From positions 930,001 through 994,000 of the forward strand of contig CAVTYY010000005.1 in NCBI GenBank assembly GCA_963739045.1: a stretch of DNA of 64,000 nt, in the 5' to 3' direction. The notes below the pieces were generated by a model. The model was not told the DNA's origin. It made no database searches and saw nothing but the letters and a program-made list of their open reading frames with translations. This document shows, piece after piece, positions 26,351 through 35,428 of this stretch. How positions within the stretch are numbered: position 1 is the first letter of the stretch; every line of letters begins with the position of its first letter. Source of the DNA: Halobacillus_B sp963739045 (GTDB lineage Bacteria > Bacillota > Bacilli > Bacillales > Halobacillaceae). Both the position numbers and the translations under genes were made by a program.

Positions 26351-26728
26351 ATGAAGGATTTAGCAACGATCCATGTTCCATCTGATTTGTGGCCGATTGC
26401 GGATTTCTTTTTTAAAGGACTGGGAAGTGAAATAGACTTGAGCAATGACCACCAGGTGGCCATGCTTTTTCGTTCATTCTTACTGCTGTATTTAACCACG
26501 GTTGTCTTAGCCGCCATTACCTTTAAATTAGGTTTTGCCCGCAAGCTTCCTCTGTTAAAGACGGTAGTCGTTTATGCTGTTCTGGTAATTGGAACCTTTA
26601 TACTTACCCTTGTGTTAGGGTTAAACTTACCATTGCCGGAAAGTCTTTTTGCAGCTGCTATTGTCATGGGAGGATACCGATTAAGGCTTCATAAAGAAAG
26701 ACAGGGAAAAGAAAGAAGCGAGCATTAA
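26351..26728 (+). CDS. ylaH: YlaH-like membrane protein
   Basis: A 125-residue protein with about three hydrophobic segments (FRSFLLLYLTTVVLAAITF, TVVVYAVLVIGTFILTLVLG, ESLFAAAIVMGGYRL) and a charged tail KERQGKERSEH. It matches the YlaH-like family. The Shine-Dalgarno is TAGGAGGCG. Function unknown. It keeps the yla synteny although typA is not found upstream. Confidence 0.86.
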   Translation: MKDLATIHVPSDLWPIADFFFKGLGSEIDLSNDHQVAMLFRSFLLLYLTTVVLAAITFKLGFARKLPLLKTVVVYAVLVIGTFILTLVLGLNLPLPESLFAAAIVMGGYRLRLHKERQGKERSEH

Positions 26729-26837
26729 TCTCAGCTAAGGTTTCTATAGGTGAGATTTGTTCCTGTGTAAATGAGCAATGTCTTCTTCTACAATTAAATA
26801 AAGGAGGGGGAGCCCCCGATCCTCCTCAGGCGAAAAC

Positions 26838-26888
26838 AAAAAAAGCGCTCGAAACCAGAATTCTAAAACTGATTTCGAGCGTTTTTCT
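26838..26888. terminator. Bidirectional terminator between ylaH and ylaI
   Basis: CGCTCGAAA (26846-26854) pairs with TTTCGAGCG (26873-26881) with A-run before and TTTTTCTCT after, between convergent genes. Confidence 0.88.
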
Positions 26889-26925
26889 CTGTATTTATGA
26901 TTTACTAAAGCTGGTTACTCATCTA

Positions 26926-27129
26926 TTAAGATAAATGTTTTTCTTCTTTGCGTTCCCGGTTAAAGCGGAAGTTACCAGTAGCTAATCGTTCCTTCGTTTT
27001 TACTTCAATACGATCATGGCAAGATTGACACATATATGTGTGAATCCTGCGATTTCTCAGCCTTTTGGCTTGTAAACAATAGCTGTCTATTTTTTCAATC
27101 GTATCACACATTACACATTTAACACGCAT
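26926..27129 (-). CDS. ylaI: YlaI family zinc-ribbon-like protein
   Basis: A 67-residue protein with two CxxC pairs, VKCVMCDT near the N-terminus and YMCQSCHDRI in the middle, likely to bind zinc. A basic C-terminus follows. It matches the YlaI (DUF2197) family by order and motif. The role is unknown. The Shine-Dalgarno GAGGTGAGAAC precedes ATG. Confidence 0.9.
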   Translation of the reverse strand: MRVKCVMCDTIEKIDSYCLQAKRLRNRRIHTYMCQSCHDRIEVKTKERLATGNFRFNRERKEEKHLS

Positions 27130-27298
27130 GTTCTCACCTCAATAACAATAGACCTTATATCTTGATCCTATCATATTTCAAATAATTTCGCATATTTAAT
27201 CAAAGATAAATGGAAGTAAAATAACTATGTATTAGACGTTTGAGCATTAGAAATAATGGGAAGTTTAACTAAGAAGAAGCTAATGAAAGGGTGATTAT

Positions 27299-27583
27299 GT
27301 GAGAAAGCGTTGGATGTTCACAGCTATTGGAGCTGCTGCAGGCGGTGCCCTGGCTTACATGTTGAAGGATGAAGATAATAGAAAACAGGCCGTCGACAAA
27401 GCGAAATCACTGAAGAGTAATTTTTCATCTAAAGACGACATGCCGCTTGAAGAAGCTGGAAACCCAGAATTATCCAATTTTGATAACTCAAAAATGGTAT
27501 CTGAAGGCTCTCAATTTGGTGTTCAATACTATAATGAACTAACGGAAAAAGAAAGAGAAATTCTAGAAAGAAGCAACAGCTAA
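27299..27583 (+). CDS. Hypothetical protein with glycine-zipper N-terminus
   Basis: A 94-residue protein starting at GTG (MRKRWMFTAIGAAAGGALAY), with a single short hydrophobic, Gly/Ala-rich segment at about 5-21. The rest is a charged, probably disordered region ending in TEKEREILER. It resembles YtxH-type small membrane-associated proteins in style, but I cannot assign a family. AAAGGGTG lies just upstream of the GTG. The terminator hairpin overlaps its stop codon. It has no B. subtilis counterpart at this place. Confidence 0.7.
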   Translation: MRKRWMFTAIGAAAGGALAYMLKDEDNRKQAVDKAKSLKSNFSSKDDMPLEEAGNPELSNFDNSKMVSEGSQFGVQYYNELTEKEREILERSNS

Positions 27584-27611
27584 ATCCGTTTGGATTTAGC
27601 TGTTTTTCTTT
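27579..27611 (+). terminator. Terminator overlapping the stop of the 27299 gene
   Basis: GCTAAATCC (27579-27587) pairs with GGATTTAGC (27592-27600), then TGTTTTTCTTT. The left arm contains the TAA stop. Confidence 0.85.
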
Positions 27612-28189
27612 CATTGTTCTTTTGACTGGTTCTTATTAATTTTATCTAATTGCTTATTTTCTTTTTTAGGAATAGATTCCTGATTCGTATTCGTATTCGG
27701 CGGGTCATTGATCGGTCCTTCAGGCATATATCTTGCGACGATCTGGCTTAACTCATCTGTAACACCTTGAATTGGTTTTCCCTGAGAGATCTTTTGGCCA
27801 ATGCCTCTCAGCCTTTCGACTCCATCAGCATCTGCTATAACCACAGCTTGTTTCCCGTAGGGGTCGTGACGCATGGCTTCAGCAACTGAGTACTTAATCA
27901 CACCAACTCGGGAGCGGTCCAGGTCCTTATCTACGTCAATTCCTACCGCTACATACTTTCCGAGAACTATGGCTGTAGCATCATGGACGTCTGGTACATC
28001 TACAGCCAGTTTAGCTAAATGTTTGGCAACTTGTTTTCTTGATTTCTTCGGTAATTTACTTGGGTCAGCATTGGACACATACTTTACTTCAGAAGTTCCC
28101 GGCTTTTCTTGAAGTAATGACTTTTCTTTCGTTTGCTGGCAGGCTCCAAGAAGGAGAGCAAGACAGATAAATAACAATATTTTCTTCAA
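27611..28189 (-). CDS. ylaJ: YhcN/YlaJ-family sporulation lipoprotein
   Basis: A 192-residue lipoprotein with signal MKKILLFICLALLL and lipobox LGAC. The core contains ATAIVLGKYVAVGIDVDKDL, RVGVIKYSVAEAMRHDPYG and VVIADADGVERLRG, which fits the YhcN/YlaJ family found in spores. The tail is a low-complexity Asn/Pro/Glu/Lys region. I use TTG at 28189, because a GTGGTG/Shine-Dalgarno-like run lies just upstream; the GTG at 28201 is the alternative. A role in spores is known only for homologues. Confidence 0.85.
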   Translation of the reverse strand: MKKILLFICLALLLGACQQTKEKSLLQEKPGTSEVKYVSNADPSKLPKKSRKQVAKHLAKLAVDVPDVHDATAIVLGKYVAVGIDVDKDLDRSRVGVIKYSVAEAMRHDPYGKQAVVIADADGVERLRGIGQKISQGKPIQGVTDELSQIVARYMPEGPINDPPNTNTNQESIPKKENKQLDKINKNQSKEQ

Positions 28190-28237
28190 AGGAAACACCA
28201 CTTTTTATTATAGAGTGTGTTCCTCTGCTTTTTTTAT

Positions 28238-28268
28238 ACAAAAAAGACAGCTAGTATATAGCTGTCCT
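28238..28268 (-). terminator. Terminator of ylaL
   Basis: On the minus strand, GACAGCTA...TAGCTGTC is followed by TTTTTTGT, 6 nt past the ylaL stop. Confidence 0.85.
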
Positions 28269-28273
28269 TTAGG

Positions 28274-28768
28274 CTATTGAAAAACAATTTTTTTAATTCC
28301 CTTGATCGGTTCATCCTGGTTAGACCCATCTTCAAAATACAGATGGACAGGACCTTGTTCTTTTAAAGGCTTGCCTTCCTCTGCAAAAAGTAACAGAGCG
28401 CCAGCAAGTAAGTCTGCTTTAATTTTATGGTCCCCTTCATCTGTTACTAAAGAAACAGTTTCCGCTTTGGAATCTGGTTCGCTTGTATGAATGAATGGCA
28501 TGAGGGGCATAAGAAATGTACCTTTTAAAATTCGCTGCTTTTCATAGCGGTTGATACTTTTGTTTACGGGCGGATTAATTTTCTGCTGATAAATTTCCCT
28601 GTTAAACCGAAGAGATTTTCTTTTTATTTCGTCTTCCTCTTCCGCAGCAGCTTTTGCTTCTGCTTCGTTAAAGACTTCATCATACGTTAATTTTCGATCA
28701 TCAAAAATCCATACAGTTGGATCAAGGGTAATCGGATATTTCACATTTCCGGCAATTTGCACAATCAT
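28274..28768 (-). CDS. ylaL: YlaL-type conserved protein
   Basis: A 164-residue soluble protein. It begins MIVQIAGNVKYPITLDPTVW and has an Ala/Glu-rich helix (EAEAKAAAEEEDEIKRK) and beta-rich C-terminus with VHLYFEDGS. It resembles B. subtilis YlaL, which some databases label a peptidyl-prolyl isomerase; I see no catalytic motif that proves this. ATG at 28768 is chosen, since AAAGGTGGC lies 7 nt upstream. It neighbours the divergent glsA, as in B. subtilis ylaL-glsA. Confidence 0.8.
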   Translation of the reverse strand: MIVQIAGNVKYPITLDPTVWIFDDRKLTYDEVFNEAEAKAAAEEEDEIKRKSLRFNREIYQQKINPPVNKSINRYEKQRILKGTFLMPLMPFIHTSEPDSKAETVSLVTDEGDHKIKADLLAGALLLFAEEGKPLKEQGPVHLYFEDGSNQDEPIKGIKKIVFQ

Positions 28769-28857
28769 GGCAGAAGCCACCTTTCTATATAAAAAATCTT
28801 ACCAACCAAATCATAGCAAAAAATGAATTCGATTTCACTACAGGGAGGCTGATTAGG

Positions 28858-29790
28858 ATGAAAAGAGACATTACAGAAACTATATTAGAAGACTGGCTGG
28901 AGAATGTCAGTTCATTTGCTTATGACGGTCAAGTAGCTAATTACATTCCTGCTCTTTCCAAACAGGACCCGGAAAATTTGGCCGTGGCTATTCACTATAT
29001 TAATGGAGAACACATTTGCGCTGGACGTGCAGACGTGAGTTTTACGTTACAAAGTATATCTAAAGTTATCGCATTAGCTTTGGCATTAATGGATAACGGA
29101 GAAGATTACGTATTTGACAGGGTAGGAATGGAGCCTACAGGTGATCCGTTTCACTCCATTTACCGACTGGAACAGCATCGTCCCTCTAAGCCGTTAAATC
29201 CCATGATCAACGCAGGAGCTCTAGCAGTTTCCCATATGATTCATGGAGATACTCCAGAAGAGAAAGTAGGCAGGCTGCTAAGTTTCATCCATGAAATGAC
29301 CGATGACCATTCTATCAGTTATAACCGGGAAGTTGCTTCTTCGGAATTTGAAACAGCTTTTTTAAACCGGTCACTGCTTTTTTACATGAAACAGCATCAA
29401 ATCGTCACTGGAAGTGTAGAAGAAACCCTTGATGCTTACACAAAACAGTGTTCTATTGAACTAAATGTTAAGCAATTGGCCAGAATTGGTGCTTTATTTG
29501 CTAATGAAGGACGAGATTTGGAATCTGGGAGGAGGATTATTCCTAAGCATTTAGCCAGAATTTGCAAAACATTTATGGTAACTTGCGGCATGTATGATGC
29601 CTCGGGTTCTTTTGCAATTAAAGTAGGAATTCCAGCGAAAAGTGGAGTTTCAGGAGCTGTTCTCGGTTCATTAAATGGTTTTGGCGGAATAGCTGTCTAT
29701 GGTCCATCCCTGGATGAAAAAGGGAACAGCGTAGTAGGAATGAGATTATTAGAATTATTATCAAACCGCTATGATCTTTCAATTTTTTAG
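28858..29790 (+). CDS. glsA: Glutaminase
   Basis: A 310-residue glutaminase of the serine beta-lactamase-like family, hydrolysing glutamine to glutamate and ammonia. The SxxK catalytic pair is Ser66/Lys69 in TLQSISKVIAL. Further conserved parts are NPMINAGALAV, SSEFETAFLNRSL and GIPAKSGVSGAVLG. Length matches B. subtilis GlsA2 (YlaM, 309). It is preceded by AGGGAGGCTGATTAGG and divergent from ylaL. It supplies glutamate, which can matter for osmoadaptation (inference). Confidence 0.95.
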   Translation: MKRDITETILEDWLENVSSFAYDGQVANYIPALSKQDPENLAVAIHYINGEHICAGRADVSFTLQSISKVIALALALMDNGEDYVFDRVGMEPTGDPFHSIYRLEQHRPSKPLNPMINAGALAVSHMIHGDTPEEKVGRLLSFIHEMTDDHSISYNREVASSEFETAFLNRSLLFYMKQHQIVTGSVEETLDAYTKQCSIELNVKQLARIGALFANEGRDLESGRRIIPKHLARICKTFMVTCGMYDASGSFAIKVGIPAKSGVSGAVLGSLNGFGGIAVYGPSLDEKGNSVVGMRLLELLSNRYDLSIF

Positions 29791-29875
29791 TAGAATCCCC
29801 CGTTCCAATGTTGCAATTTTTTGTTTTAAACGATAATATGATAAAAAGAATGACTGTAACTGGAGGGGATTTTTG

Positions 29876-30157
29876 ATGTTGTCTGATGTGGCTGTGGATC
29901 ATCGTGAAAAAGCCTATGCCCTTCTAAAAGCTGATGCTGATAAGATATTAAGATTAATTAAAGTTCAGATGGACAACTTGACTATGCCTCAGTGTCCACT
30001 ATATGAGGAAGTTTTAGATACACAAATGTTCGGTTTATCCCGAGAAATTCATTTTGCTGTGCGTTTGAATTTAATCAGTGATGAAGAGGGTAAGCAGATT
30101 CTTGATAATTTAGAAAAACAACTTAACGTCTTACATGAGGCTGCACAAAAATCATGA
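29876..30157 (+). CDS. ylaN: UPF0358 protein YlaN
   Basis: A 93-residue all-helical protein: MLSDVAVDHREKAYALLKAD, KVQMDNLTMPQCPLYEEVLDTQMFG (split here as the conserved central block) and FAVRLNLISDEEGKQIL. It is the UPF0358 family. In B. subtilis YlaN is needed under low iron and is reported to act on Fur. The ATG at 29876 is preferred over TTG 29873; TGGAGGGG precedes it. Confidence 0.94.
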   Translation: MLSDVAVDHREKAYALLKADADKILRLIKVQMDNLTMPQCPLYEEVLDTQMFGLSREIHFAVRLNLISDEEGKQILDNLEKQLNVLHEAAQKS

Positions 30158-30163
30158 TGGACA

Positions 30164-30207
30164 AGCTCAAATTGCGACTGCATCTGTTGTGATTTGAGTT
30201 TTTTTAT
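30164..30207 (+). terminator. Terminator of ylaN
   Basis: CTCAAAT (30166-30172) pairs with ATTTGAG (30192-30198), followed by seven T. Confidence 0.8.
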
Positions 30208-30301
30208 TTTCCCCATCGGTCATCTTACATAAAATTGTTTGTCAGATTTGAAGGAATTTAACACATTAAAAGAGAAAAAATGAAGGAGCAGGGATGATGA
30301 A

Positions 30302-31483
30302 ATGATGAAGAAATTAAAATCCTATGACTTTACCTTATTGTTTGCCCCCCTTGCATTGGTAGCCTTTGGGACAGTCATGATTTACAGCGCAAGTATGGTT
30401 TATGCACCGGTAAGGTATGGGGTAAGCAGTGATTTTTTCCTGATTAAGCAGCTTCAATGGGTGGTCATAGGTCTGATCCTTATGGTGTTTGTATCGATCG
30501 TACCTTACCGCCACTGGCAACGGCTTGCTAAATTAAGTGTATTATTGATGGTTATTCTTCTTGCGGGGTTATTTCTGTTTGGAGAGAATATTAACAATGC
30601 AACTTCATGGTACGATTTGAAATTTATGAAGTTCCAACCCTCGGAATTTGTGAAAATTGGGTTAATCATTTATTTATCAGCTGTATATGCAAAGAAACAG
30701 CAGTATATTGGTAATTTTAACAAGGCCGTCCTGCCTCCATTAATTTTGACAAGTTTCATTCTTGGGCTGATTGTTCTGCAGCCAGATATAGGATCAGCAG
30801 CTGTTATAGGGTTTATTGCCAGTATCATTATCATGTGCTCCGGCATCCGATGGAAACACATCCTGCTGCTTGTTACCGTTACGGTGGCCATTGTTGTAAT
30901 TGGGGGCAGCCAAATGGTGACTCCAGAGAGACTGGAAAGGTTTACAGGCGCCTACCAGCCCTTTCAATCACCTGATTCGCAAGGCTACCATTTAATTCAA
31001 TCCTATGTAGCTATTGGAACAGGCGGGTTATTCGGCGAAGGAATTGGCCAGGGAGTTCAGAAACTGGGCTATCTTCCTGAACCACACACCGATTTTATTA
31101 TGGCGGTCATAGCTGAGGAACTTGGTTTTGTAGGAGTTGCCATTACGGTAGGTTTATTGGCTCTGATTGTACTTCGTGGACTATATATATCGTGGAAATG
31201 TAAAGATGCGTTTGGTGCATTAATGGCGCTTGGAATCTCTTCTATGATTGCCATTCAGGCTTTTATAAATTTGGGTGCCATGAGCGGGTTACTGCCGATT
31301 ACAGGGGTTCCGCTGCCGTTTGTTAGTTATGGAGGATCCTCCCTTTTAATCATGATGATTTCAGTAGGGATCCTTAACAATATAGCAAGAAAAGTTAAAT
31401 CTAGTGAACAAGAAAGCTATGAAACTGCAAAACCATCTAAGCAAGAGATGATGAATCAAGGAGTGAGGTCATGGCAGAATTGA
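30302..31483 (+). CDS. ftsW: Cell-division SEDS glycosyltransferase FtsW
   Basis: A 393-residue polytopic SEDS protein that polymerises septal peptidoglycan. It has about ten membrane segments, the conserved Asp in KLGYLPEPHTDFIMAVIAEE, the Lys/Pro-rich FMKFQPSEFVKIGLIIY and the C-terminal PFVSYGGSS. Either ATG at 30302 or 30305 may be used. The best Shine-Dalgarno, AAGGAG, lies 13 nt upstream and is better spaced for a three-codon frame (MMK, stop) whose stop overlaps the ftsW start. The last 13 nt overlap pyc. Confidence 0.94.
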   Translation: MMKKLKSYDFTLLFAPLALVAFGTVMIYSASMVYAPVRYGVSSDFFLIKQLQWVVIGLILMVFVSIVPYRHWQRLAKLSVLLMVILLAGLFLFGENINNATSWYDLKFMKFQPSEFVKIGLIIYLSAVYAKKQQYIGNFNKAVLPPLILTSFILGLIVLQPDIGSAAVIGFIASIIIMCSGIRWKHILLLVTVTVAIVVIGGSQMVTPERLERFTGAYQPFQSPDSQGYHLIQSYVAIGTGGLFGEGIGQGVQKLGYLPEPHTDFIMAVIAEELGFVGVAITVGLLALIVLRGLYISWKCKDAFGALMALGISSMIAIQAFINLGAMSGLLPITGVPLPFVSYGGSSLLIMMISVGILNNIARKVKSSEQESYETAKPSKQEMMNQGVRSWQN

Positions 31484-34400
31484 AGAAGATTAACAAAGTA
31501 CTTGTAGCCAATCGCGGCGAAATTGCTATTCGTGTTTTCCGTGCATGTACAGAGCTCAATATTCGAACTGTTGCCGTCTATTCAAATGAGGACACTGGTT
31601 CCTATCATCGCTATAAAGCAGATGAGGCCTATTTAATTGGGGAAGGTAAGAAACCGATCGACGCTTACCTCGATATTGAAGGTATGATCGACACGGCTAA
31701 AAGTGTTGGTGTTGATGCTATTCATCCTGGTTATGGATTTTTGTCAGAGAACATTAACTTTGCAAGACGGTGTGAGGAAGAAGGAATTATCTTTATTGGC
31801 CCCACAAGTGACCATTTAAATATGTTCGGTGATAAAGTGAAAGCGCGGGATCAAGCTGTGAGAGCAGATATCCCTGTTATTCCTGGGAGCAGTGGTCCGA
31901 TAAGCGGCCTTGAGGACTTGCGTGAATTTGGTAAAGATCACGGTTATCCATTAATGATTAAAGCTGCGATGGGCGGCGGCGGCCGCGGCATGAGAATCGT
32001 CCGCAGTTCTGAAAACCTTGAAGAAGCTTACGACCGGGCAAGATCAGAATCGAAGGCTGCCTTTGGGAGCGATGAAGTCTATGTAGAAAAGCTTATCGAA
32101 GAGCCTAAACATATCGAAGTGCAAATCCTTGGAGATTCTGATGGAAATATAGTGCACTTGTACGAACGGGACTGTTCCGTGCAAAGACGGCACCAAAAAG
32201 TCGTCGAGGTCGCACCAAGTGTTTCTTTGGATGAATCATTGAGAGCAAGAATATGTGATGCTGCAGTTAAACTGATGAAGAATGTTAACTACGTAAATGC
32301 CGGAACGGTGGAATTCCTGGTTACTGGAGAGGATTATTTCTTTATCGAAGTAAACCCTCGTGTGCAAGTGGAACATACCATCACAGAAATGATTACGGGT
32401 GTAGATATTGTCCAGACTCAAATTCTTATTGCTGAAGGGCACGCATTACATAGTGACAAGGTAACAATCCCTCACCAAGAGGAAATCCGCACCCATGGAT
32501 ACGCGATTCAATCACGGGTAACAACGGAAGATCCGCTTAATAATTTTATGCCTGATACAGGTAAGATTATGGCATACCGTACGGGTGGTGGTTTTGGTGT
32601 TAGGCTCGATGCTGGGAATGGGTTTCAAGGTGCTGTCATATCCCCTTTTTATGATTCGCTTCTCGTGAAACTTTCTACTTGGGCTCTAAGCTTTGATCAG
32701 GCGGCCCATAAAATGGTGAGAAATTTAAAAGAATTTCGAATCAGAGGTATTAAAACCAACATCCCTTTCTTGGAAAATGTTATTCATCACAAAAGCTTTC
32801 TATCAGGGGAATACAACACCACCTTTATTGATCGTTCTCCGGAGCTTTTCGTGTTTCCAAAACGAAAAGATCGGGGCACGAAAATGTTAACGTATATTGC
32901 TGACCGAACCATAAATGGATTTGAAGGGTACGGGAACCGTAAGAAACCAACCTATTCTAAACCGCGGATTCCTCATTTGAAACCTTTCGAACCCGTTCCA
33001 GACGGGACTAAACAGATTCTGGACAGCAGAGGTCCTGAGGGACTTGCTCAATGGCTGAAAGAGCAAAAAGAGGTCCTGCTGACAGATACAACTTTTCGTG
33101 ATGCCCATCAATCATTACTGGCAACTCGAGTACGCAGCAAAGATTTAGAAAATATTGCTGAGCCTACTGCAAGATTACTTCCTGAGTTATTTTCTATGGA
33201 AATGTGGGGTGGCGCTACATATGATGTAGCTTACCGTTTTTTAAAAGAGGACCCATGGGCAAGGCTTCTTAAATTAAGAGAAAAAGCCCCGAACGTCTTA
33301 TTTCAAATGCTTCTCCGTGCTTCGAATGCTGTAGGATACAAAAACTATCCAGATAATCTGATCAAGGAATTCGTTGAGAAGAGCGCAGAAGCGGGGATCG
33401 ATGTTTTCCGTATATTTGACAGTTTGAACTGGGTAGAAGGAATGAAACTTACTATTGATGCCGTAAGACAGACAGATAAAGTTGCTGAAGCAGCGGTGTG
33501 CTACACCGGTGATATTCTGGACTCCTCACGTCCTAAATATGACCTGGCTTATTACAAGGAAACAGCGAAAGAACTACAAAATGCCGGAGCTCACATCTTA
33601 GGAATTAAGGATATGGCAGGACTTCTTAAGCCTGAAGCGGCCTATCAATTAATTTCCACATTGAAGGATTCTATTGATATACCTATTCACTTGCATACCC
33701 ATGACACAAGCGGGAATGGTATTTACACTTATGCAAGAGCAATAGAAGCGGGTGTAGATGTCGTTGACGTTGCGACTGGAGCGATGGCAGGGTTGACTTC
33801 TCAGCCGAGTGCCAATAGTCTGTATTATGCTCTAGAGGGTAATGAACGCCAGCCTGGCATTAGCGTTAAAGCATATGAGCAGTTAAATCACTACTGGGAG
33901 GATACTCGTAAATATTATCAGGATTTTGAAAGCGGCATGATGGCCCCTCATACAGAAGTATACGAACATGAAATGCCTGGCGGACAATATAGTAATCTAC
34001 AGCAGCAAGCTAAAGCCGTAGGTCTTAGCAGCCGCTGGGATGAAGTTAAAAAAATGTACAGGCGAGTCAATGATATGTTTGGAGATATTGTGAAGGTCAC
34101 GCCATCTTCAAAAGTAGTCGGAGATATGGCATTATTCATGGTGCAAAATGAACTCAGTGAAGATGAAGTCTACGAAAATGGCGATTCGCTGGCTTTCCCT
34201 GATAGCGTAGTGGAGTTTTTCCAAGGCTCACTGGGCCAGCCTTATGGAGGGTTTCCTTCAGAATTACAGCGAATAATCCTTAAAGGGCGTAAACCGATTG
34301 ACGCGCGTCCAGGAGAACGATTAGATCCTGTAGACTTTCAGGATTTAAAAGAAACGCTGTTTCACAAGCTGGATCGTCAGGTGACAAGTTTTGATATGAT

Positions 34401-34914
34401 CAGCTTTGCTCTTTATCCGAAAGTCTTTATGGATTACGAAGGCTTTACGGAACAATATGGTGAAATGTCTGTGTTAGATACTCCAACTTTTTTTTATGGC
34501 ATGAGGCTCGGGGAAGAAATCGAAGTCGAAATTGAACAAGGGAAAACTTTGATTGTTAAACTAGTCTCTGTTGGAGAAGCACAGGCAGATGGAATGCGGA
34601 CTGTATATTTCGAGCTGAATGGCCAGCCGCGGGAAGTACTGATTAGAGATGAAAATGTAAAATCAACGGTCGAAGAACGTCCTAAAGCTGATAAATCGAA
34701 TGAGAAGCATATTGGGGCAAGCATGCCGGGTACTGTTATTAAATTGCTTTCTGAAAAAGGAGAGAAGGTTAAGAAAGGCGACCACCTTATGATTACAGAA
34801 GCCATGAAAATGGAAACGACTGTCCAGGCTCCATTTGATGGGGAAATTAAAAATATATTTGTAACCAATAATGATCCTATACATGTAGGAGATTTATTAA
34901 TCGAGTTTGAATAG
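31471..34914 (+). CDS. pyc: Pyruvate carboxylase
   Basis: A 1147-residue biotin enzyme carboxylating pyruvate to oxaloacetate. Domains in order: biotin carboxylase (about 1-455, with MIKAAMGGGGRGMRIV and EVNPRVQVEHTITE), carboxyltransferase (about 530-800, beginning LLTDTTFRDAHQSLLATR), the tetramerisation region, and C-terminal biotinyl domain with EAMKMETT at about 1112-1119, Lys1116 carrying biotin. Length matches B. subtilis PycA (1148). It starts inside ftsW, behind GGAGTGAGG, suggesting coupling. Anaplerosis complements PDH and pyruvate oxidase in this window. Confidence 0.97.
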   Translation: MAELKKINKVLVANRGEIAIRVFRACTELNIRTVAVYSNEDTGSYHRYKADEAYLIGEGKKPIDAYLDIEGMIDTAKSVGVDAIHPGYGFLSENINFARRCEEEGIIFIGPTSDHLNMFGDKVKARDQAVRADIPVIPGSSGPISGLEDLREFGKDHGYPLMIKAAMGGGGRGMRIVRSSENLEEAYDRARSESKAAFGSDEVYVEKLIEEPKHIEVQILGDSDGNIVHLYERDCSVQRRHQKVVEVAPSVSLDESLRARICDAAVKLMKNVNYVNAGTVEFLVTGEDYFFIEVNPRVQVEHTITEMITGVDIVQTQILIAEGHALHSDKVTIPHQEEIRTHGYAIQSRVTTEDPLNNFMPDTGKIMAYRTGGGFGVRLDAGNGFQGAVISPFYDSLLVKLSTWALSFDQAAHKMVRNLKEFRIRGIKTNIPFLENVIHHKSFLSGEYNTTFIDRSPELFVFPKRKDRGTKMLTYIADRTINGFEGYGNRKKPTYSKPRIPHLKPFEPVPDGTKQILDSRGPEGLAQWLKEQKEVLLTDTTFRDAHQSLLATRVRSKDLENIAEPTARLLPELFSMEMWGGATYDVAYRFLKEDPWARLLKLREKAPNVLFQMLLRASNAVGYKNYPDNLIKEFVEKSAEAGIDVFRIFDSLNWVEGMKLTIDAVRQTDKVAEAAVCYTGDILDSSRPKYDLAYYKETAKELQNAGAHILGIKDMAGLLKPEAAYQLISTLKDSIDIPIHLHTHDTSGNGIYTYARAIEAGVDVVDVATGAMAGLTSQPSANSLYYALEGNERQPGISVKAYEQLNHYWEDTRKYYQDFESGMMAPHTEVYEHEMPGGQYSNLQQQAKAVGLSSRWDEVKKMYRRVNDMFGDIVKVTPSSKVVGDMALFMVQNELSEDEVYENGDSLAFPDSVVEFFQGSLGQPYGGFPSELQRIILKGRKPIDARPGERLDPVDFQDLKETLFHKLDRQVTSFDMISFALYPKVFMDYEGFTEQYGEMSVLDTPTFFYGMRLGEEIEVEIEQGKTLIVKLVSVGEAQADGMRTVYFELNGQPREVLIRDENVKSTVEERPKADKSNEKHIGASMPGTVIKLLSEKGEKVKKGDHLMITEAMKMETTVQAPFDGEIKNIFVTNNDPIHVGDLLIEFE

Positions 34915-34930
34915 ATATAAAATTCTCGAA

Positions 34931-34964
34931 CTCTGGCAACGCTGTACCTGCCAGGGTTTTTTTT
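34931..34964 (+). terminator. Terminator of pyc
   Basis: CTCTGGCA (34931-34938) pairs with TGCCAGGG (34949-34956), including one G-T pair, followed by eight T. Confidence 0.88.
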
Positions 34965-35260
34965 ACTGTTTAGAAATTTAGTAAGGTTATTATCCGAAAT
35001 CTTCTTCAATGTTAGGGTGTTTTTAATCCTGTTATTGCTGCCAAGTCGGCATCACTGCAGATGGTCCCGATTAATATAATTGAGTCAGAATGAGGGTGGA
35101 AGTCATTAAATAGGGAAGGCGTGCACATTTGGCTTAGATAAGTTAATATAAATGAGTGTTTATAAAGAAACTTGGGGAATAATAGGCTGTTGATAGTTTG
35201 AAATTATCGGAGATGCCCTTAAACTAGGTTTTTTATCGATGAAATAGGATGAACTGCAGG

Positions 35261-35280
35261 TTCACAAAATTGTCACAAAT
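35261..35280 (-). promoter_or_regulatory. Candidate tandem ResD site upstream of ctaB
   Basis: On the minus strand this reads ATTTGTGACAATTTTGTGAA: two TTTGTGA boxes one helical turn (11 nt) apart, close to the ResD consensus TTTGTGAAT. ResDE activates the ctaA/ctaB region in B. subtilis. No experiment or alignment backs this site. Confidence 0.45.
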
Positions 35281-35395
35281 AAATAAAAATATCCTGTTTA
35301 AATAGATAGAAAAAAGATTACATGATACAATTATTTTGATGTTTCCTGTGAACTGTCACACAATTACAGTGAATAAGGAAATGCTTCCAAGGGCT

Positions 35396-35428
35396 TTTGT
35401 AAAATTTTCGCAAAAAATATTTTACAAA
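35396..35428. repeat. Perfect 10-bp inverted repeat in the ctaB leader
   Basis: TTTGTAAAAT (35396-35405) and ATTTTACAAA (35419-35428) flank a 13-nt loop, ending 32 nt before the ctaB ATG. It may be an operator or an mRNA hairpin near the ribosome binding site. Confidence 0.6.

Noticed and set aside
34494..35009. A 171-codon minus-strand frame that could be mistaken for ctaA
   Set aside because: Most of it is antisense to pyc. It shows no membrane helices and no conserved His of haem A synthase.
34965..35260. A riboswitch or T-box in the long gap before ctaB
   Set aside because: I found no T-box sequence (such as the conserved GGTGG element with specifier loop), no known riboswitch core and no terminator/antiterminator pair.
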